Source of the DNA: Gammaproteobacteria bacterium
GTDB lineage: Bacteria > Pseudomonadota > Gammaproteobacteria > Ga0077536
Direction of reading: 5' to 3'
Assembly (NCBI GenBank): GCA_020849475.1
Contig: JADLGE010000021.1
Location: forward strand, 1-42,807
Length of the DNA: 42,807 nt
Positions within the stretch are counted from its first letter, which is position 1; the number at the start of each line of letters is the position of its first letter. The notes below the pieces were generated by a model, which did not search any database, was not told where the DNA came from, and was given only the letters and a program-made list of their open reading frames with translations. The translations under genes were made by a program, and so were the position numbers. This document shows positions 26,182 through 34,605 of this stretch, piece after piece.

Positions 26182-26925
26182 CTATTCATCGACCGTCTCG
26201 AAATACGCCGCGTGCACGCGACGGTCGGCGAGGATCTCGCCCAATGTGCCTTCGGCGATGGTCTCGCCCGCATCCATCACCATCACTCTGTCGGCAATGG
26301 TTTCCAACAGCTCGATACGATGCTCGACAATCGCGACGCCGATATTCAGTTCTTTCGACAGCACGCGTATCAGGTGATCGAATTCATCAATCTCCGCATT
26401 GATCATGCCGGCCGCCGGTTCGTCCAGCAGCAGCAGGGTGCAACGGCGCATCAGTAAACACGCCAGCAGCAGCTTGCGCCGGTTCAAGGTTTCGAGGCGT
26501 TGCGCGGGCGTGCGTTCGTCGACCGCGAAGCCGACCAGTTCACAGGCCCATTCGGCGTGATGGCGCGTGCAGTAGGGCGCATAGGCCTGGCGCGCGCCTT
26601 TCAATACTTCGCCAACCGTCAGCTCTTCGGGCACCACCGGCGTCTGGTAAGTGCGGCCGATGCCGAGCCGCGCGCGCCCGTGCAGCGGCAGGCGGGTGAT
26701 GTCCTGGCCGTGAAACACCACACGCCCGCTGCGCGGCGCGATGCGCCCGGACAGCACCTCGAACAGGCTGGTCTTGCCGGCGCCATTCGGGCCGATGATG
26801 CCGAGCACTTCACCGCGCCGCAGCGTCAGCGAAATGTCGTTCAGGATCGCGCGGCCGCCGAGATGGAGATGGATGTGCTCGGCGGCAAAGAACGGCTGCG
26901 CGTTCTGATCGAGGGGGCGATTCAC
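26182..26925 (-). CDS. LivG-type ABC transporter ATPase with degenerate signature
   Basis: This 247-residue ATPase has Walker A GPNGAGKTS (~46), Q-loop IGRTYQTPVV, Walker B LLLLDEPAAGM and H-loop IVEHRI. The ABC signature, normally LPYGQQRR or LSGGQ, reads LETLNRRK, so the key Ser/Gly are gone. In a LivG/LivF heterodimer this would leave one composite ATP site impaired, as in several asymmetric ABC transporters. The gene follows the substrate-binding protein by 23 bases. The REP pair separates it from livF. DEPAAGM is typical of LivG rather than LivF. Confidence 0.9.
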   Translation of the reverse strand: MNRPLDQNAQPFFAAEHIHLHLGGRAILNDISLTLRRGEVLGIIGPNGAGKTSLFEVLSGRIAPRSGRVVFHGQDITRLPLHGRARLGIGRTYQTPVVPEELTVGEVLKGARQAYAPYCTRHHAEWACELVGFAVDERTPAQRLETLNRRKLLLACLLMRRCTLLLLDEPAAGMINAEIDEFDHLIRVLSKELNIGVAIVEHRIELLETIADRVMVMDAGETIAEGTLGEILADRRVHAAYFETVDE

Positions 26926-26948
26926 GGCTTATGGCGCGTGCGTGTTCG

Positions 26949-28235
26949 TCAACCCCACCACGGCGCGGGCTTCAACGCCGTCTCTTTCAGCTCGTAGGGA
27001 TAGATGATGCGGTGCTCGCCTTCCTGCACCTGCACGTAGAGCTGGCTGACGCCCTGGTCCATGCTCTTGGCCGTGACTTCGTAGCCGTTGTCCGGCACAT
27101 GGGCCGCTTCCTGCAGCGGGTTGTTCATGTCGATGTGACCGCAGATGCCGTCATGGGGGTGAGTGCGTATCCAGTCGCACACCGCGACGAAGTTGTCGGT
27201 GGCGCCGACCGCTTCCCACGCGGCTTTCAGGTAATACACGATGTCGTAGGCGATGCCGGTGTAGCACAGGCCCATGCTGCCTGGAAAACGCGCCTGGTAT
27301 TTCTTGCGATAGGCCTGGCCCTTGTCATTGGCGGGCACGCCCATCACCGTGCTCCAGCAGAAGCCTTCGGCGGCAGGGCCCGCCAGTTCCAGGAATTCCG
27401 GCTGCGATGGACCGTATTGCAGATACACCAGCGAATTCTTCAGCGGCTTGGCGCGGAACTGTTTGCAGAACGCGGCGAACTCGGCCGCCACCCAGTGATC
27501 GATCATCACCGCGCCGGCGCCGACCTTGTGAATCTGTTCGATCACCGGCCCCCAGTTCTGCACCGGGTATTGAATGTCGGTGACGCCCGCCAGTTCAAAC
27601 TTGCTCTTCTTCAGGGCGTCCTGGCAGGCCTTGGAAATGAGCTGGTTGTAGGCCACCTGCTCCTGCACGATGTGCACGCCGTTGTTGGTCGGCTTCCACA
27701 CGCCCTGGTCCTGCATGGCCTGCAGCCAGATCGGGAAGTGATAGCCGTAGTGCACTTCACTCGGGTCGACCTGGAAGATGTGCTTGTACTTGTCGGGATT
27801 GGCGCGCTGCGCTTCGGTGGCGGCGCGCTGCGTATTGCCCGACAGATAGGGGCAGGCCCATTTGACCGAGGCATCCATGGCCGGTATCGGCACGAACAGG
27901 AAGGCGTTCGATATCGCATCGACCTTGGCATCGACCAGCGCGCGTATCGAGGCCGCGCAGGCTTCAGGCGCGAGCTTGTCGACATCCACCACCTTCAGTT
28001 CGAGCTTGCGCCCGAGGATGCCGCCGGCGGCGTTGATTTCTTCCTGGGCGAGGATGGTGCCGTTGAGGTGATCCTGGTCATCGGCCACGCCATGGGCGGC
28101 GGTCTGCGAAGTGGGGACACCGAGCACGATGGGCGGGCCGCCGGCAAAGGCCTTGCGTGAACGCGGCAGGCTCGCGACCGCGGCCGCGGCAGCCATGCCC
28201 TTCAATACGCGACGCCGATTCATTCCAGACTCCAT
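26949..28235 (-). CDS. Tat-exported amide/urea-type ABC substrate-binding protein
   Basis: This ~428-residue type-I periplasmic binding protein of the Leu/Ile/Val/urea/short-chain amide group has a twin-arginine signal peptide (NRRRVLKGMAAAAAVASLP). The mature part opens PIVLGVPTSQTAAHGVADDQDHLNGTILAQEEINAAGG, and GILGRKLELKVVDVDKL is the usual next block. GGGAGGA sits 9 bases before the ATG at 28235; ATGs at 28244 (too close to it) and 28223 are alternatives. It is first in a seven-gene operon ending in the DMFase-like enzyme and cupin, so the ligand is probably an amide or amine hydrolysed by that enzyme. That link is inferred. Confidence 0.9.
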   Translation of the reverse strand: MESGMNRRRVLKGMAAAAAVASLPRSRKAFAGGPPIVLGVPTSQTAAHGVADDQDHLNGTILAQEEINAAGGILGRKLELKVVDVDKLAPEACAASIRALVDAKVDAISNAFLFVPIPAMDASVKWACPYLSGNTQRAATEAQRANPDKYKHIFQVDPSEVHYGYHFPIWLQAMQDQGVWKPTNNGVHIVQEQVAYNQLISKACQDALKKSKFELAGVTDIQYPVQNWGPVIEQIHKVGAGAVMIDHWVAAEFAAFCKQFRAKPLKNSLVYLQYGPSQPEFLELAGPAAEGFCWSTVMGVPANDKGQAYRKKYQARFPGSMGLCYTGIAYDIVYYLKAAWEAVGATDNFVAVCDWIRTHPHDGICGHIDMNNPLQEAAHVPDNGYEVTAKSMDQGVSQLYVQVQEGEHRIIYPYELKETALKPAPWWG

Positions 28236-28408
28236 GAGCAACATTCCTCCCGCGCATCACGGCCAGTGCATGGCGTGACGCGAATGTCAGCGATGATGGA
28301 AAGGCAATCCGTGCTAGGCTGCGGCGGACCACCGGAGCTATTTAATCAACCGTATCGGCGCCGCGCAATCAGCACGGCCGGCACGGGCCACGCAGACACG
28401 TACGCACC

Positions 28409-29854
28409 ATGGCACTGGACAGCACAAACAAGGCGGCGTCGCGCCATCACGGATTTCTGCTGTTCGTACTGTGCTTCCTGAGCTACGCCTATTTCTACCA
28501 GGGCGGCGGCTGGAATCAGAACAGCCGTTTCGATCTGACCCGCGCCATCGTCGAACAACACAGCTTCGCCATCGATGCCTACGCGGCCAACACCGGCGAC
28601 GTGTCGGCGCGCGCCGGACATATCTATTGCGACAAGGCGCCGGGGCAATCGCTGCTCGCGGCGCCGGTCTATGCGCTGTTCATGCATGGCGAGCGAGAGC
28701 CTGACGCCGCGCGCCTCAACGACGCGGCCTATGTCATCACGCTGGCCTCCGTCGCGCTGCCCGGCGCACTCGCAGTGTGGGTGTTGCATACGCTGTTGCT
28801 GGCCTTTGGTGCGCGTGCGGCATGGGCCGTGGCTGTCGCGCTCGGCTATGGCCTTGCCACGATGGCCTGGCCCTATTCGACCATGCTGTTCGGGCATCAA
28901 CTGGTCGCCGCGCTGTTGCTGTTTGCCTTTGCGTTGCTACAGCGTGACGACGCGCGGGCGATGACGCGTGTCGCCTGTGCGGGGCTGTGTCTGGGACTCG
29001 CGTGCATGGTCGAGTATCAAGCCGTGCTGGGCGCGCTCGCCATTGGTGTATTCGCCTTGCGTCGCGGCCTGCGTGGCGCGATGCCGCTCGCGCTCGGCGC
29101 CTTGCCGCCGCTGGCGCTGCTGGCCGTCTATCATTGGCGCGCGTTTGGCGCACCGTGGACGCTGGCCTACGAATTTTCGACCATGCCGTTTCGTCACCAG
29201 GGCTTTTTCATGGGCCTCGGTGTGCCGAATCCGCAGGTCCTGCACGAGATCACCGTCGGCGCTTATCGCGGCTTGTTCTACAGCGCACCGTGGCTGTTGC
29301 TGGCCGTGCCCGGACTGCTGGTATGGCTGCGGCGTGGACGCGCCGCGGCTGCGTCGTGTGCCGCGGCCGTGGTGCTGCTGTATTTGTGGATGAACGCTTC
29401 GCTGGTCGACTGGCAGGGTGGCTGGACCTATGGCCCGCGCTTCCTGGTGCCCTGCCTGCCGTTCATGGCCTTGCTGGCGGGCGGCGTCGGCGCCATGCAG
29501 TGGCGCAGTCGCGTGCTGGCGCGATTGATGGGCACGCTGCTGGCGGTGCTGCTGCTGGTGTCCTATGGCGCGACCCTGGTGGCGACCGCCGTCAATCCGC
29601 AAACGCCGTTAGGGATAGCGCAGCCGTTTGCCGATTACCTGTTGCCACGCTGGCAGTCGGGCCAGGTGTCGCTGGTGCAGCAGGGCATAGACATGAAGTG
29701 GCCACGCGCCGACGCCACGCCCGCGAGCTGGAATCTCGGTCAGCGCCTGGGCTTGGGTGGCCGTGCGTCGTTGCTGCCCTTGGTGGCGCTGCACATGATG
29801 CTGGGCGGCGCGTTGTTCGCCACCGGGCGGCGCTCCACACCTTCATTGCATTAG
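28409..29854 (+). CDS. Polytopic membrane protein, GT-C glycosyltransferase-like
   Basis: This 481-residue protein has about ten or eleven hydrophobic segments. The first extracytoplasmic loop carries RFDLTRAIVEQHSFAIDAY and YCDKAPGQSLLAAPVYA. An Asp in this first loop, followed by many transmembrane helices, is the layout of GT-C enzymes that use polyprenyl-phosphate sugars. A second loop holds WQGGWTYGPRFLVPCLPF. I cannot name a substrate or acceptor, and no other cell-envelope glycan genes are near. It is divergent from the substrate-binding protein gene and convergent with the octaheme cytochrome gene, overlapping it by 12 bases at the stops. Confidence 0.75.
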   Translation: MALDSTNKAASRHHGFLLFVLCFLSYAYFYQGGGWNQNSRFDLTRAIVEQHSFAIDAYAANTGDVSARAGHIYCDKAPGQSLLAAPVYALFMHGEREPDAARLNDAAYVITLASVALPGALAVWVLHTLLLAFGARAAWAVAVALGYGLATMAWPYSTMLFGHQLVAALLLFAFALLQRDDARAMTRVACAGLCLGLACMVEYQAVLGALAIGVFALRRGLRGAMPLALGALPPLALLAVYHWRAFGAPWTLAYEFSTMPFRHQGFFMGLGVPNPQVLHEITVGAYRGLFYSAPWLLLAVPGLLVWLRRGRAAAASCAAAVVLLYLWMNASLVDWQGGWTYGPRFLVPCLPFMALLAGGVGAMQWRSRVLARLMGTLLAVLLLVSYGATLVATAVNPQTPLGIAQPFADYLLPRWQSGQVSLVQQGIDMKWPRADATPASWNLGQRLGLGGRASLLPLVALHMMLGGALFATGRRSTPSLH

Positions 29855-30592
29855 TGCGGGTGCGCGCTCTGAACTGGTCTTGCGCGGACGCGGTGTCTTG
29901 CGCGCGTGACTCTCGCGCGCATCCGGGTGGCAGCCGGCGCAGTCTTCGATATCGGTGATGCCTTCTTCGCGATGCTCCGCCGCCACCTTGCGCGGCTGGT
30001 GCTCGTGACAGCCGTAACAGGTGTAGCGCTTGAAGTCATTGTCGACATGGCAACGGCTGCAGGCCTTGTCATGATGACGGTCGAGTTTGAAATATTCGTC
30101 ATGGTCGAAACTCGCCGGCCGCCAATGGCTGTCGACATGACACAGCGCGCAGCCCGTATCTACTTTGTCATGCAGCTTGTCGCGCGGCGCGCGGTGACAG
30201 CTCTCGCAGCGCTCGCGCACCGCAGTGGCCAACAGCGTATGGGAGAAGGCTTGTCTGTCGCGATGGCTGAGCGGCGGCAGTCGATGGGCGTAATGGCAAC
30301 TCATGCAATCGTTTTCCAACAGCGATTCGTGAAACGCGGTGAGGGGTTTGTCGCGGGTGATGGGCGCGCCATGGCTGTCGCGCACGCCGATGTCGGCCAG
30401 CGCGTGGCAGGCAATGCAGCGCTCGGGTTGCGCACCACGCAGCGGCGCGTGGCAGGCAAAGCAATCGGTTTCGAGCTCGGCGTGACCGCCTTCCAGCGGA
30501 CCGGGCGCCACCATGAATTGCGGATAGACGAACACCAGCAGCAGCAGGCCCAGCAGGTTGAGCGCGACCAATGCCATGAGCCAGCGCCGCAT
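29843..30592 (-). CDS. Membrane-anchored octaheme c-type cytochrome
   Basis: This 249-residue protein starts with an uncleaved signal/anchor (RRWLMALVALNLLGLLLLVFVYP). It carries eight CxxCH haem-attachment motifs: CFACH, CIACH, CMSCH, CESCH, CALCH, CSRCH, CYGCH and CAGCH. Extra His residues in HRLPPLSHRD and DHDEYFKLDRHHDK could be distal ligands. The tail is basic (KTPRPRKTSS). It would carry electrons on the periplasmic side. TGATG couples it to the upstream membrane cytochrome b-like gene, so the pair probably moves electrons between the quinone pool and periplasmic acceptors. Terminal reaction unknown. Regulation by oxygen is suggested by an FNR-type box upstream of the operon. Confidence 0.9.
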   Translation of the reverse strand: MRRWLMALVALNLLGLLLLVFVYPQFMVAPGPLEGGHAELETDCFACHAPLRGAQPERCIACHALADIGVRDSHGAPITRDKPLTAFHESLLENDCMSCHYAHRLPPLSHRDRQAFSHTLLATAVRERCESCHRAPRDKLHDKVDTGCALCHVDSHWRPASFDHDEYFKLDRHHDKACSRCHVDNDFKRYTCYGCHEHQPRKVAAEHREEGITDIEDCAGCHPDARESHARKTPRPRKTSSERAPALMQ

Positions 30593-31305
30593 CAGTGCCA
30601 ACCCCAGTACAGGAAGACGGCGACGATGTGGGCGACCGCGAGCACCGTGAAGGCCAGCGCTATCGGAAAGTGCACCACGCGCCATTGCCTGACGATGTCC
30701 AGGGTCAGGCTGTCCCAATGCAGGCGCTGCTCGATGGCGTCGTCGGTCAGGCCTTCGGCGCGCAGTTCCTGACGGCTGGCTTCGAGACGGCGTCGCGCGC
30801 GGGTGAGAAGATATTTGCCGGTCAGGCCGCTGGCGACGTTGATCAGCATCGCGCCGACCGCGAGCCACGCCAGGAGGCCGTTGAAATGGATGCCGGCGTG
30901 CACCAGCACCAGCAGCGAGCCGCTCCAGGCCATGCGTTCGTGCACCCGCAGCCAGGTCATCGGATGGCCGCGCGCGATGAGCTTGCGCTTGCGCAACGAA
31001 TAGCCGAAAGACGCAATGATGAGCAGGGTGCCCGGAATGCCGAGATAACGACCCACCCATACGCGATCGAAAACATGCAGCAAGGCATCGATGGCGATGG
31101 TGGCGAGCGCCAGCGCCAGCAGCGACAGCGCGAACGGCAGAACCTCGTGAGTGAACAGGCTGTCGTCGTCGTGCCTTGCGGTGGTGGCGACGACCGCCGC
31201 GCGGGGCGTGCGGTGATGCCACCATAAGAAGCCAAGGCCGACAGCCAGCTGCGCGGTCAACGCCAAGGTGATCCAGCCGAACAGAGCGCCGTGCGTCACC
31301 GTCAT
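30592..31305 (-). CDS. Membrane cytochrome b-like (b561/ferric reductase-type) protein
   Basis: This 237-residue integral membrane protein has about five or six helices. Histidines in paired helical contexts (RVHERMAWSGSLLVLVHAGIHFNG and WRVVHFPIALAFTVLAVAHIVAV) are suitable for two b haems. A cytosolic loop (LTRARRRLEASRQELRAEGL) joins them. The ATG at 31305 (AAGGGTA upstream) sits right before TM1. The frame stays open to a TTG at 31395 and a GTG at 31368, adding a hydrophilic ~30 residues. It is the likely quinol-interacting partner of the coupled octaheme cytochrome. The family assignment rests on topology and His spacing. Confidence 0.78.
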   Translation of the reverse strand: MTVTHGALFGWITLALTAQLAVGLGFLWWHHRTPRAAVVATTARHDDDSLFTHEVLPFALSLLALALATIAIDALLHVFDRVWVGRYLGIPGTLLIIASFGYSLRKRKLIARGHPMTWLRVHERMAWSGSLLVLVHAGIHFNGLLAWLAVGAMLINVASGLTGKYLLTRARRRLEASRQELRAEGLTDDAIEQRLHWDSLTLDIVRQWRVVHFPIALAFTVLAVAHIVAVFLYWGWH

Positions 31306-31424
31306 TACCCTTGGCCGCGCCTCTACTGAATGAATGCCATCGCCGATGTCCGTGTCGGGAATGGTCACTCTCAACCTGGTGGGCGGTGCGGTCAAGTGCG
31401 GCGGCTGAATGCCGTGAACGTGAA

Positions 31425-31438
31425 TTGATGGTGATCAA
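31425..31438. promoter_or_regulatory. FNR/Anr-type operator TTGAT-N4-ATCAA
   Basis: TTGATGGTGATCAA is an exact match to the FNR-family consensus, and the dyad extends to AATTGATGGTGATCAATT. It is centred about 83 bases before the hemerythrin start and about 126 bases before the cytochrome b-like ATG. A TATAGT hexamer at 31475-31480 could be the -10 element of the hemerythrin promoter. One box may serve both divergent units. Confidence 0.7.
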
Positions 31439-31514
31439 TTGTGGGCGGGCAAGCAGCGTGCCGTCGCCATGACCTATAGTTCCAACTCGACGACACACAT
31501 GGCGGCATCTCGAC

Positions 31515-31916
31515 ATGAAACGCAGCGAAGCACTCGCGCCACTCGCGCGCGAACATCACACCGCGCTGGTGCTGGCCCGTCGTGCGCAGCGCGATAGTGT
31601 CGATGATGCGAGCCTGCGTGAAGATTTGCGCAGCGCCTGGCAGCAACTGCTGGCCCCGCATTTCGCGCTAGAAGAGCAACGCCTGCTGCCGGCGCTGCGC
31701 GCCGCGGGTGAGTCGGCCCTGGTCGAGCGCACGCTGGCCGAACATGCCGGGCTGCAGGCGCTGATGGCGGCCATCGACGCCGGCGAGCGTGCCGCCATCG
31801 TGAGCTTCGGTGCGCAGCTCATGGCCCATATCCGCTTCGAAGATCGAGAGCTTTTCGTGCGCGCCGAAGCGCTCTATGACGAGGCGGACCTCGCGCGGCT
31901 CATGGGGGACGCGTGA
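31515..31916 (+). CDS. Hemerythrin HHE-domain protein
   Basis: This 133-residue four-helix-bundle protein has the His/Glu pattern of a diiron hemerythrin-like site: REHH (~13), PHFALEEQ (~50), EHAGL (~76) and HIRFEDRE (~105). Such proteins bind O2, sense NO or O2, or protect or repair iron centres. No signal peptide is seen, so it is cytosolic. It is divergent from the octaheme/cytochrome b operon with an exact FNR-type box between them, which suggests shared low-oxygen control. The helicase gene converges from the right, ten bases away. Confidence 0.88.
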   Translation: MKRSEALAPLAREHHTALVLARRAQRDSVDDASLREDLRSAWQQLLAPHFALEEQRLLPALRAAGESALVERTLAEHAGLQALMAAIDAGERAAIVSFGAQLMAHIRFEDRELFVRAEALYDEADLARLMGDA

Positions 31917-31925
31917 AATCGAGAG

Positions 31926-33998
31926 TCAACTCCACATCGCGCGCGCACGCTGCTTCAAGTCGACACGCAAGTCCTGGCGCCAGCCGTTCGCATCGCGCGC
32001 CTGGCTGCTCCAATGGCCCTGTTCCAAGGTGGCGAGCACCGGGTCGGTGAGGAAGCGGCTCTTGGTGCCGTATACATGGCGGTCGCCGAATTTTGCCTGC
32101 TGCACCACGAAGTACTTGAAGGGATTGACCAGCACCAGTTTGTTTTTGGCGCGGGTCAGGGCGACGTAGGCCAGGCGTCGCTCTTCTTCGAGCTTCTTGT
32201 CATCGCCGGCCGCGAACTCGTTGGGAAAGCTGCCGTCGCTGAAATGCTGCACATAGACCGTGTCCCATTCCTGGCCCTTGGCCGAATGCACGGTCGACAG
32301 CACCAGGTAATCTTCATCGATATGCGGCGCGCCCGACAGGTCGCCACTCGCGCTCGGCGGGTCAAGGGTCAGCTCGGTGAGAAAACTGCGGCGTGATGAA
32401 TAATCGTTGGCCAGTTGCAGCAGCTGTTCGAGATCGCCTTCGCGCGGAAAGGCATGGTCGTAGCGGCGTTCGAGATGGGGCTGGTACCAGCGCAGCACCT
32501 GCTCGAGCTGCCCCGGCCAGGGCGCGTCGCGCAGGGCGGTCATGAGCGCTTGCGTCGCCGTCCAGGCCGGCCGCGTGCCGAGCGGAATGCCGGCCACCGC
32601 GCTCAAGCTCGCGAAGTCGCCGTGCTGTGCTTCGAGTTGATCGCAGGCCTTGCGCGCCGTCGCCGGGCCGATGCCGTCCAAGAGTTGCAGCACGCGGAAA
32701 GCCGCCAGCGCGTTGCGCGGATTGTCCGCCCAGTTCAGCACCGACAGCACGTCTTTCACGTGCGCCGCTTCCATGAATTTCAAGCCGCCGTATTTCACGT
32801 AGGGGATGTCGCGCTTGCCGAGTTCCACTTCCAGGCGCAGCGTGTGGCGGCTATTGCGGAACAGCACCGCCTGGTGCCACAGCCTGACACCCTGTTCACG
32901 GCGCTCGAGTATCTGCTCACACAGGTACTGCGCTTCCTCCTGCTCATCTTCGACCGTCACCAGTTGCGGACGGTGGCCGCCGCCGCGCGCCGCGCGCAAG
33001 GCCTTTTGATAGCTGCGGCTGGCTTCGCTCATGAGGGTGTTGGAGGTGTCGAGAATCTCCTGCGTCGAGCGGTAGTTGTCTTCGAGCTTCAGCACCTCGG
33101 CGCCGGGATAGTGATCGGGGAAGTCGAGAATGTTCTCGACGTCGGCGGCGCGAAAGCCATAGATGGACTGCGCGTCGTCGCCGACCACCGTCAAGCCGGC
33201 GCCACTTGGGCGCAGGCGACGGATGATGTCGGCCTGCAGGCGATTGGTGTCCTGGTATTCATCGACCAGGATGTGATCGAAGTGACTGCCGATGTCGGCG
33301 GCGATGCGCTGGTCTTCGACGAGGTAATACCAGTACAGCAGGAGATCGTCGTAATCGAGGGCCTGCTGCTGAATCTTTCTGTCGACATAGGCGGCGAACA
33401 AGGCTTTCAGTTCGTCATGCCACTGCGCGAAATGCGGGAAGGACGACGCCAGCGTGGTCTCGAGGCTGCACTGCGCATTGACGGTGCGCGAGTAGATGTC
33501 GAGACAGGTGCTCTTCTGCGGAAAGCGGTCGCGGCTCTTGTGGTAGCCGAGCGCCTGGCGTTCGACGTCGAGCATGTCGGCGGCGTCGCCGCGGTCGAGC
33601 ACGCTGAAGGATTCTTCGAGGCCGATGGCCTGGTGGTAATGACGCAGCAGGCGCGCGCCGATGGCGTGAAAAGTGCCGGCCCAGTCGATGAAGGACGGCG
33701 CGCCGATGCGCTCGTTGCCCTGCTGCGCCTTGTGCGCCGCCGCCACGGTCTGCTGCGAGCGCTGGCTCATCTCGCGCGCCGCGAGACGCGTGAAGGTCAA
33801 CAGCAGGATGCGATCGGGCGACACGCCGTTCAGACACAGATGCGCGACGCGATGGGCGAGGGTGGTGGTCTTGCCGGTGCCGGCGCCGGCAATCACCAGC
33901 AGCGGCGCGCTCTGCCACGGGCCGTTGCCGTCGCGATGGCCAAAGGTCGCCGCGGCGCGCTGCGCGGCGTTGAGCTTGGCGAATGGATCGGCGCTCAT
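31926..33998 (-). CDS. UvrD/Rep-type superfamily 1 DNA helicase
   Basis: This 690-residue protein has motif I GAGTGKTTTLAHR (~40), Ia LLLTFTRLAAREM, II VDEYQDTN (~240), III VVGDDAQSIYGFR, IV LEDNYRS, V STVHSAKGQEWDTVYV and VI AYVALTRAK (~620), the complete SF1A set. It is somewhat shorter than UvrD (~720). A 4-base ATGA overlap places it directly downstream of lexA in the same transcript, so it is likely SOS-induced and acts in repair or replication-fork rescue. It lacks the AddA/RecB nuclease domain. I do not assign it to uvrD, rep or pcrA specifically. Confidence 0.92.
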   Translation of the reverse strand: MSADPFAKLNAAQRAAATFGHRDGNGPWQSAPLLVIAGAGTGKTTTLAHRVAHLCLNGVSPDRILLLTFTRLAAREMSQRSQQTVAAAHKAQQGNERIGAPSFIDWAGTFHAIGARLLRHYHQAIGLEESFSVLDRGDAADMLDVERQALGYHKSRDRFPQKSTCLDIYSRTVNAQCSLETTLASSFPHFAQWHDELKALFAAYVDRKIQQQALDYDDLLLYWYYLVEDQRIAADIGSHFDHILVDEYQDTNRLQADIIRRLRPSGAGLTVVGDDAQSIYGFRAADVENILDFPDHYPGAEVLKLEDNYRSTQEILDTSNTLMSEASRSYQKALRAARGGGHRPQLVTVEDEQEEAQYLCEQILERREQGVRLWHQAVLFRNSRHTLRLEVELGKRDIPYVKYGGLKFMEAAHVKDVLSVLNWADNPRNALAAFRVLQLLDGIGPATARKACDQLEAQHGDFASLSAVAGIPLGTRPAWTATQALMTALRDAPWPGQLEQVLRWYQPHLERRYDHAFPREGDLEQLLQLANDYSSRRSFLTELTLDPPSASGDLSGAPHIDEDYLVLSTVHSAKGQEWDTVYVQHFSDGSFPNEFAAGDDKKLEEERRLAYVALTRAKNKLVLVNPFKYFVVQQAKFGDRHVYGTKSRFLTDPVLATLEQGHWSSQARDANGWRQDLRVDLKQRARAMWS

Positions 33999-34594
33999 AA
34001 CGTGCGCCGCACTTCGAACACGCGGCCCAGGATGCGGAATTCGCCGTCGGCGGCGGTGGGTTCGATGTCGGCATAGTCGGGGTTGGCCGCTTCCAGCACG
34101 ATGCGACGCCCGAGTTTGCGCAGGGTCTTGATGGTGGCCTCGTCACCGACCAGCGCCACCACGATGTCGCCATGATTGACGCGCGCGTCGCGGTCGACCA
34201 GCACGATATCGCCGTCATGGATTTCACGGCCGGCCATGCTTTCGCCGACCACGCGCAGGGCAAAGCTGCGCGCGGCGCGCTCGGCGCGCACCGGCACATA
34301 GCCTTCGGCGTCTTCCAGCGCCTGGTGCAGGGCGCCGGCGTGCACACGACCGAGTATCGGCACCATGCCCGGCACGAAACCGCCGGGAATGCGGTAGCCG
34401 CGATCACGGCCGCTTTCCTGCGCGAGTTCACCGGCTTCGACCAGCGCATCGAGATGCTCGCGCACGGTCGCCGTCGAGCGAAAACCGAAATGCTCCTGCA
34501 CCTCGCGCACCGACGGCGGTGCGCCGGCCAGGATGCGGGTCAGGACAAAGTCGCGCAGTCGCGCGCGGCTCTCACCGGGTGGGGTCTTGGGCAT
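33995..34594 (-). CDS. lexA: LexA repressor
   Basis: This 199-residue SOS repressor has an N-terminal winged helix (PSVREVQEHFGFRSTATVREHLDALVEAGEL) and the self-cleavage Ala-Gly in GRVHAGALHQ (~85). The S24 latent protease carries Ser in GESMAG (~118) and Lys in ATIKTLRK (~155). Length and residues match active LexA. The wing reads SGRDRGYRIPGG. ATGA couples it to the helicase gene. A 20-bp near-palindrome just upstream may be its autoregulatory operator; it does not look like the Escherichia CTGT-N8-ACAG box. Confidence 0.93.
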   Translation of the reverse strand: MPKTPPGESRARLRDFVLTRILAGAPPSVREVQEHFGFRSTATVREHLDALVEAGELAQESGRDRGYRIPGGFVPGMVPILGRVHAGALHQALEDAEGYVPVRAERAARSFALRVVGESMAGREIHDGDIVLVDRDARVNHGDIVVALVGDEATIKTLRKLGRRIVLEAANPDYADIEPTAADGEFRILGRVFEVRRTL

Positions 34595-34605
34595 GGGCCC
34601 ATTTT

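Noticed and set aside
26931..28160. 409-codon open frame on the plus strand
   Set aside because: Antisense to the Tat-exported binding protein gene, which has clear signal peptide and family motifs.
31306..31395. TTG start at 31395 for the cytochrome b-like protein
   Set aside because: The added ~30 residues are hydrophilic and unlike the family, the start is TTG, and it crowds the FNR-type box. The ATG at 31305 sits directly before TM1.
29843..31516. One 557-codon minus-strand frame through the cytochrome region
   Set aside because: Its 3' part is the octaheme cytochrome, but upstream of the ATG at 30592 the frame gives Arg/His-rich nonsense. The real upstream gene is the hydrophobic membrane protein in another frame, coupled by TGATG.
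32415..34076. 553-codon open frame on the plus strand
   Set aside because: Antisense to helicase and lexA, which have complete motif sets.
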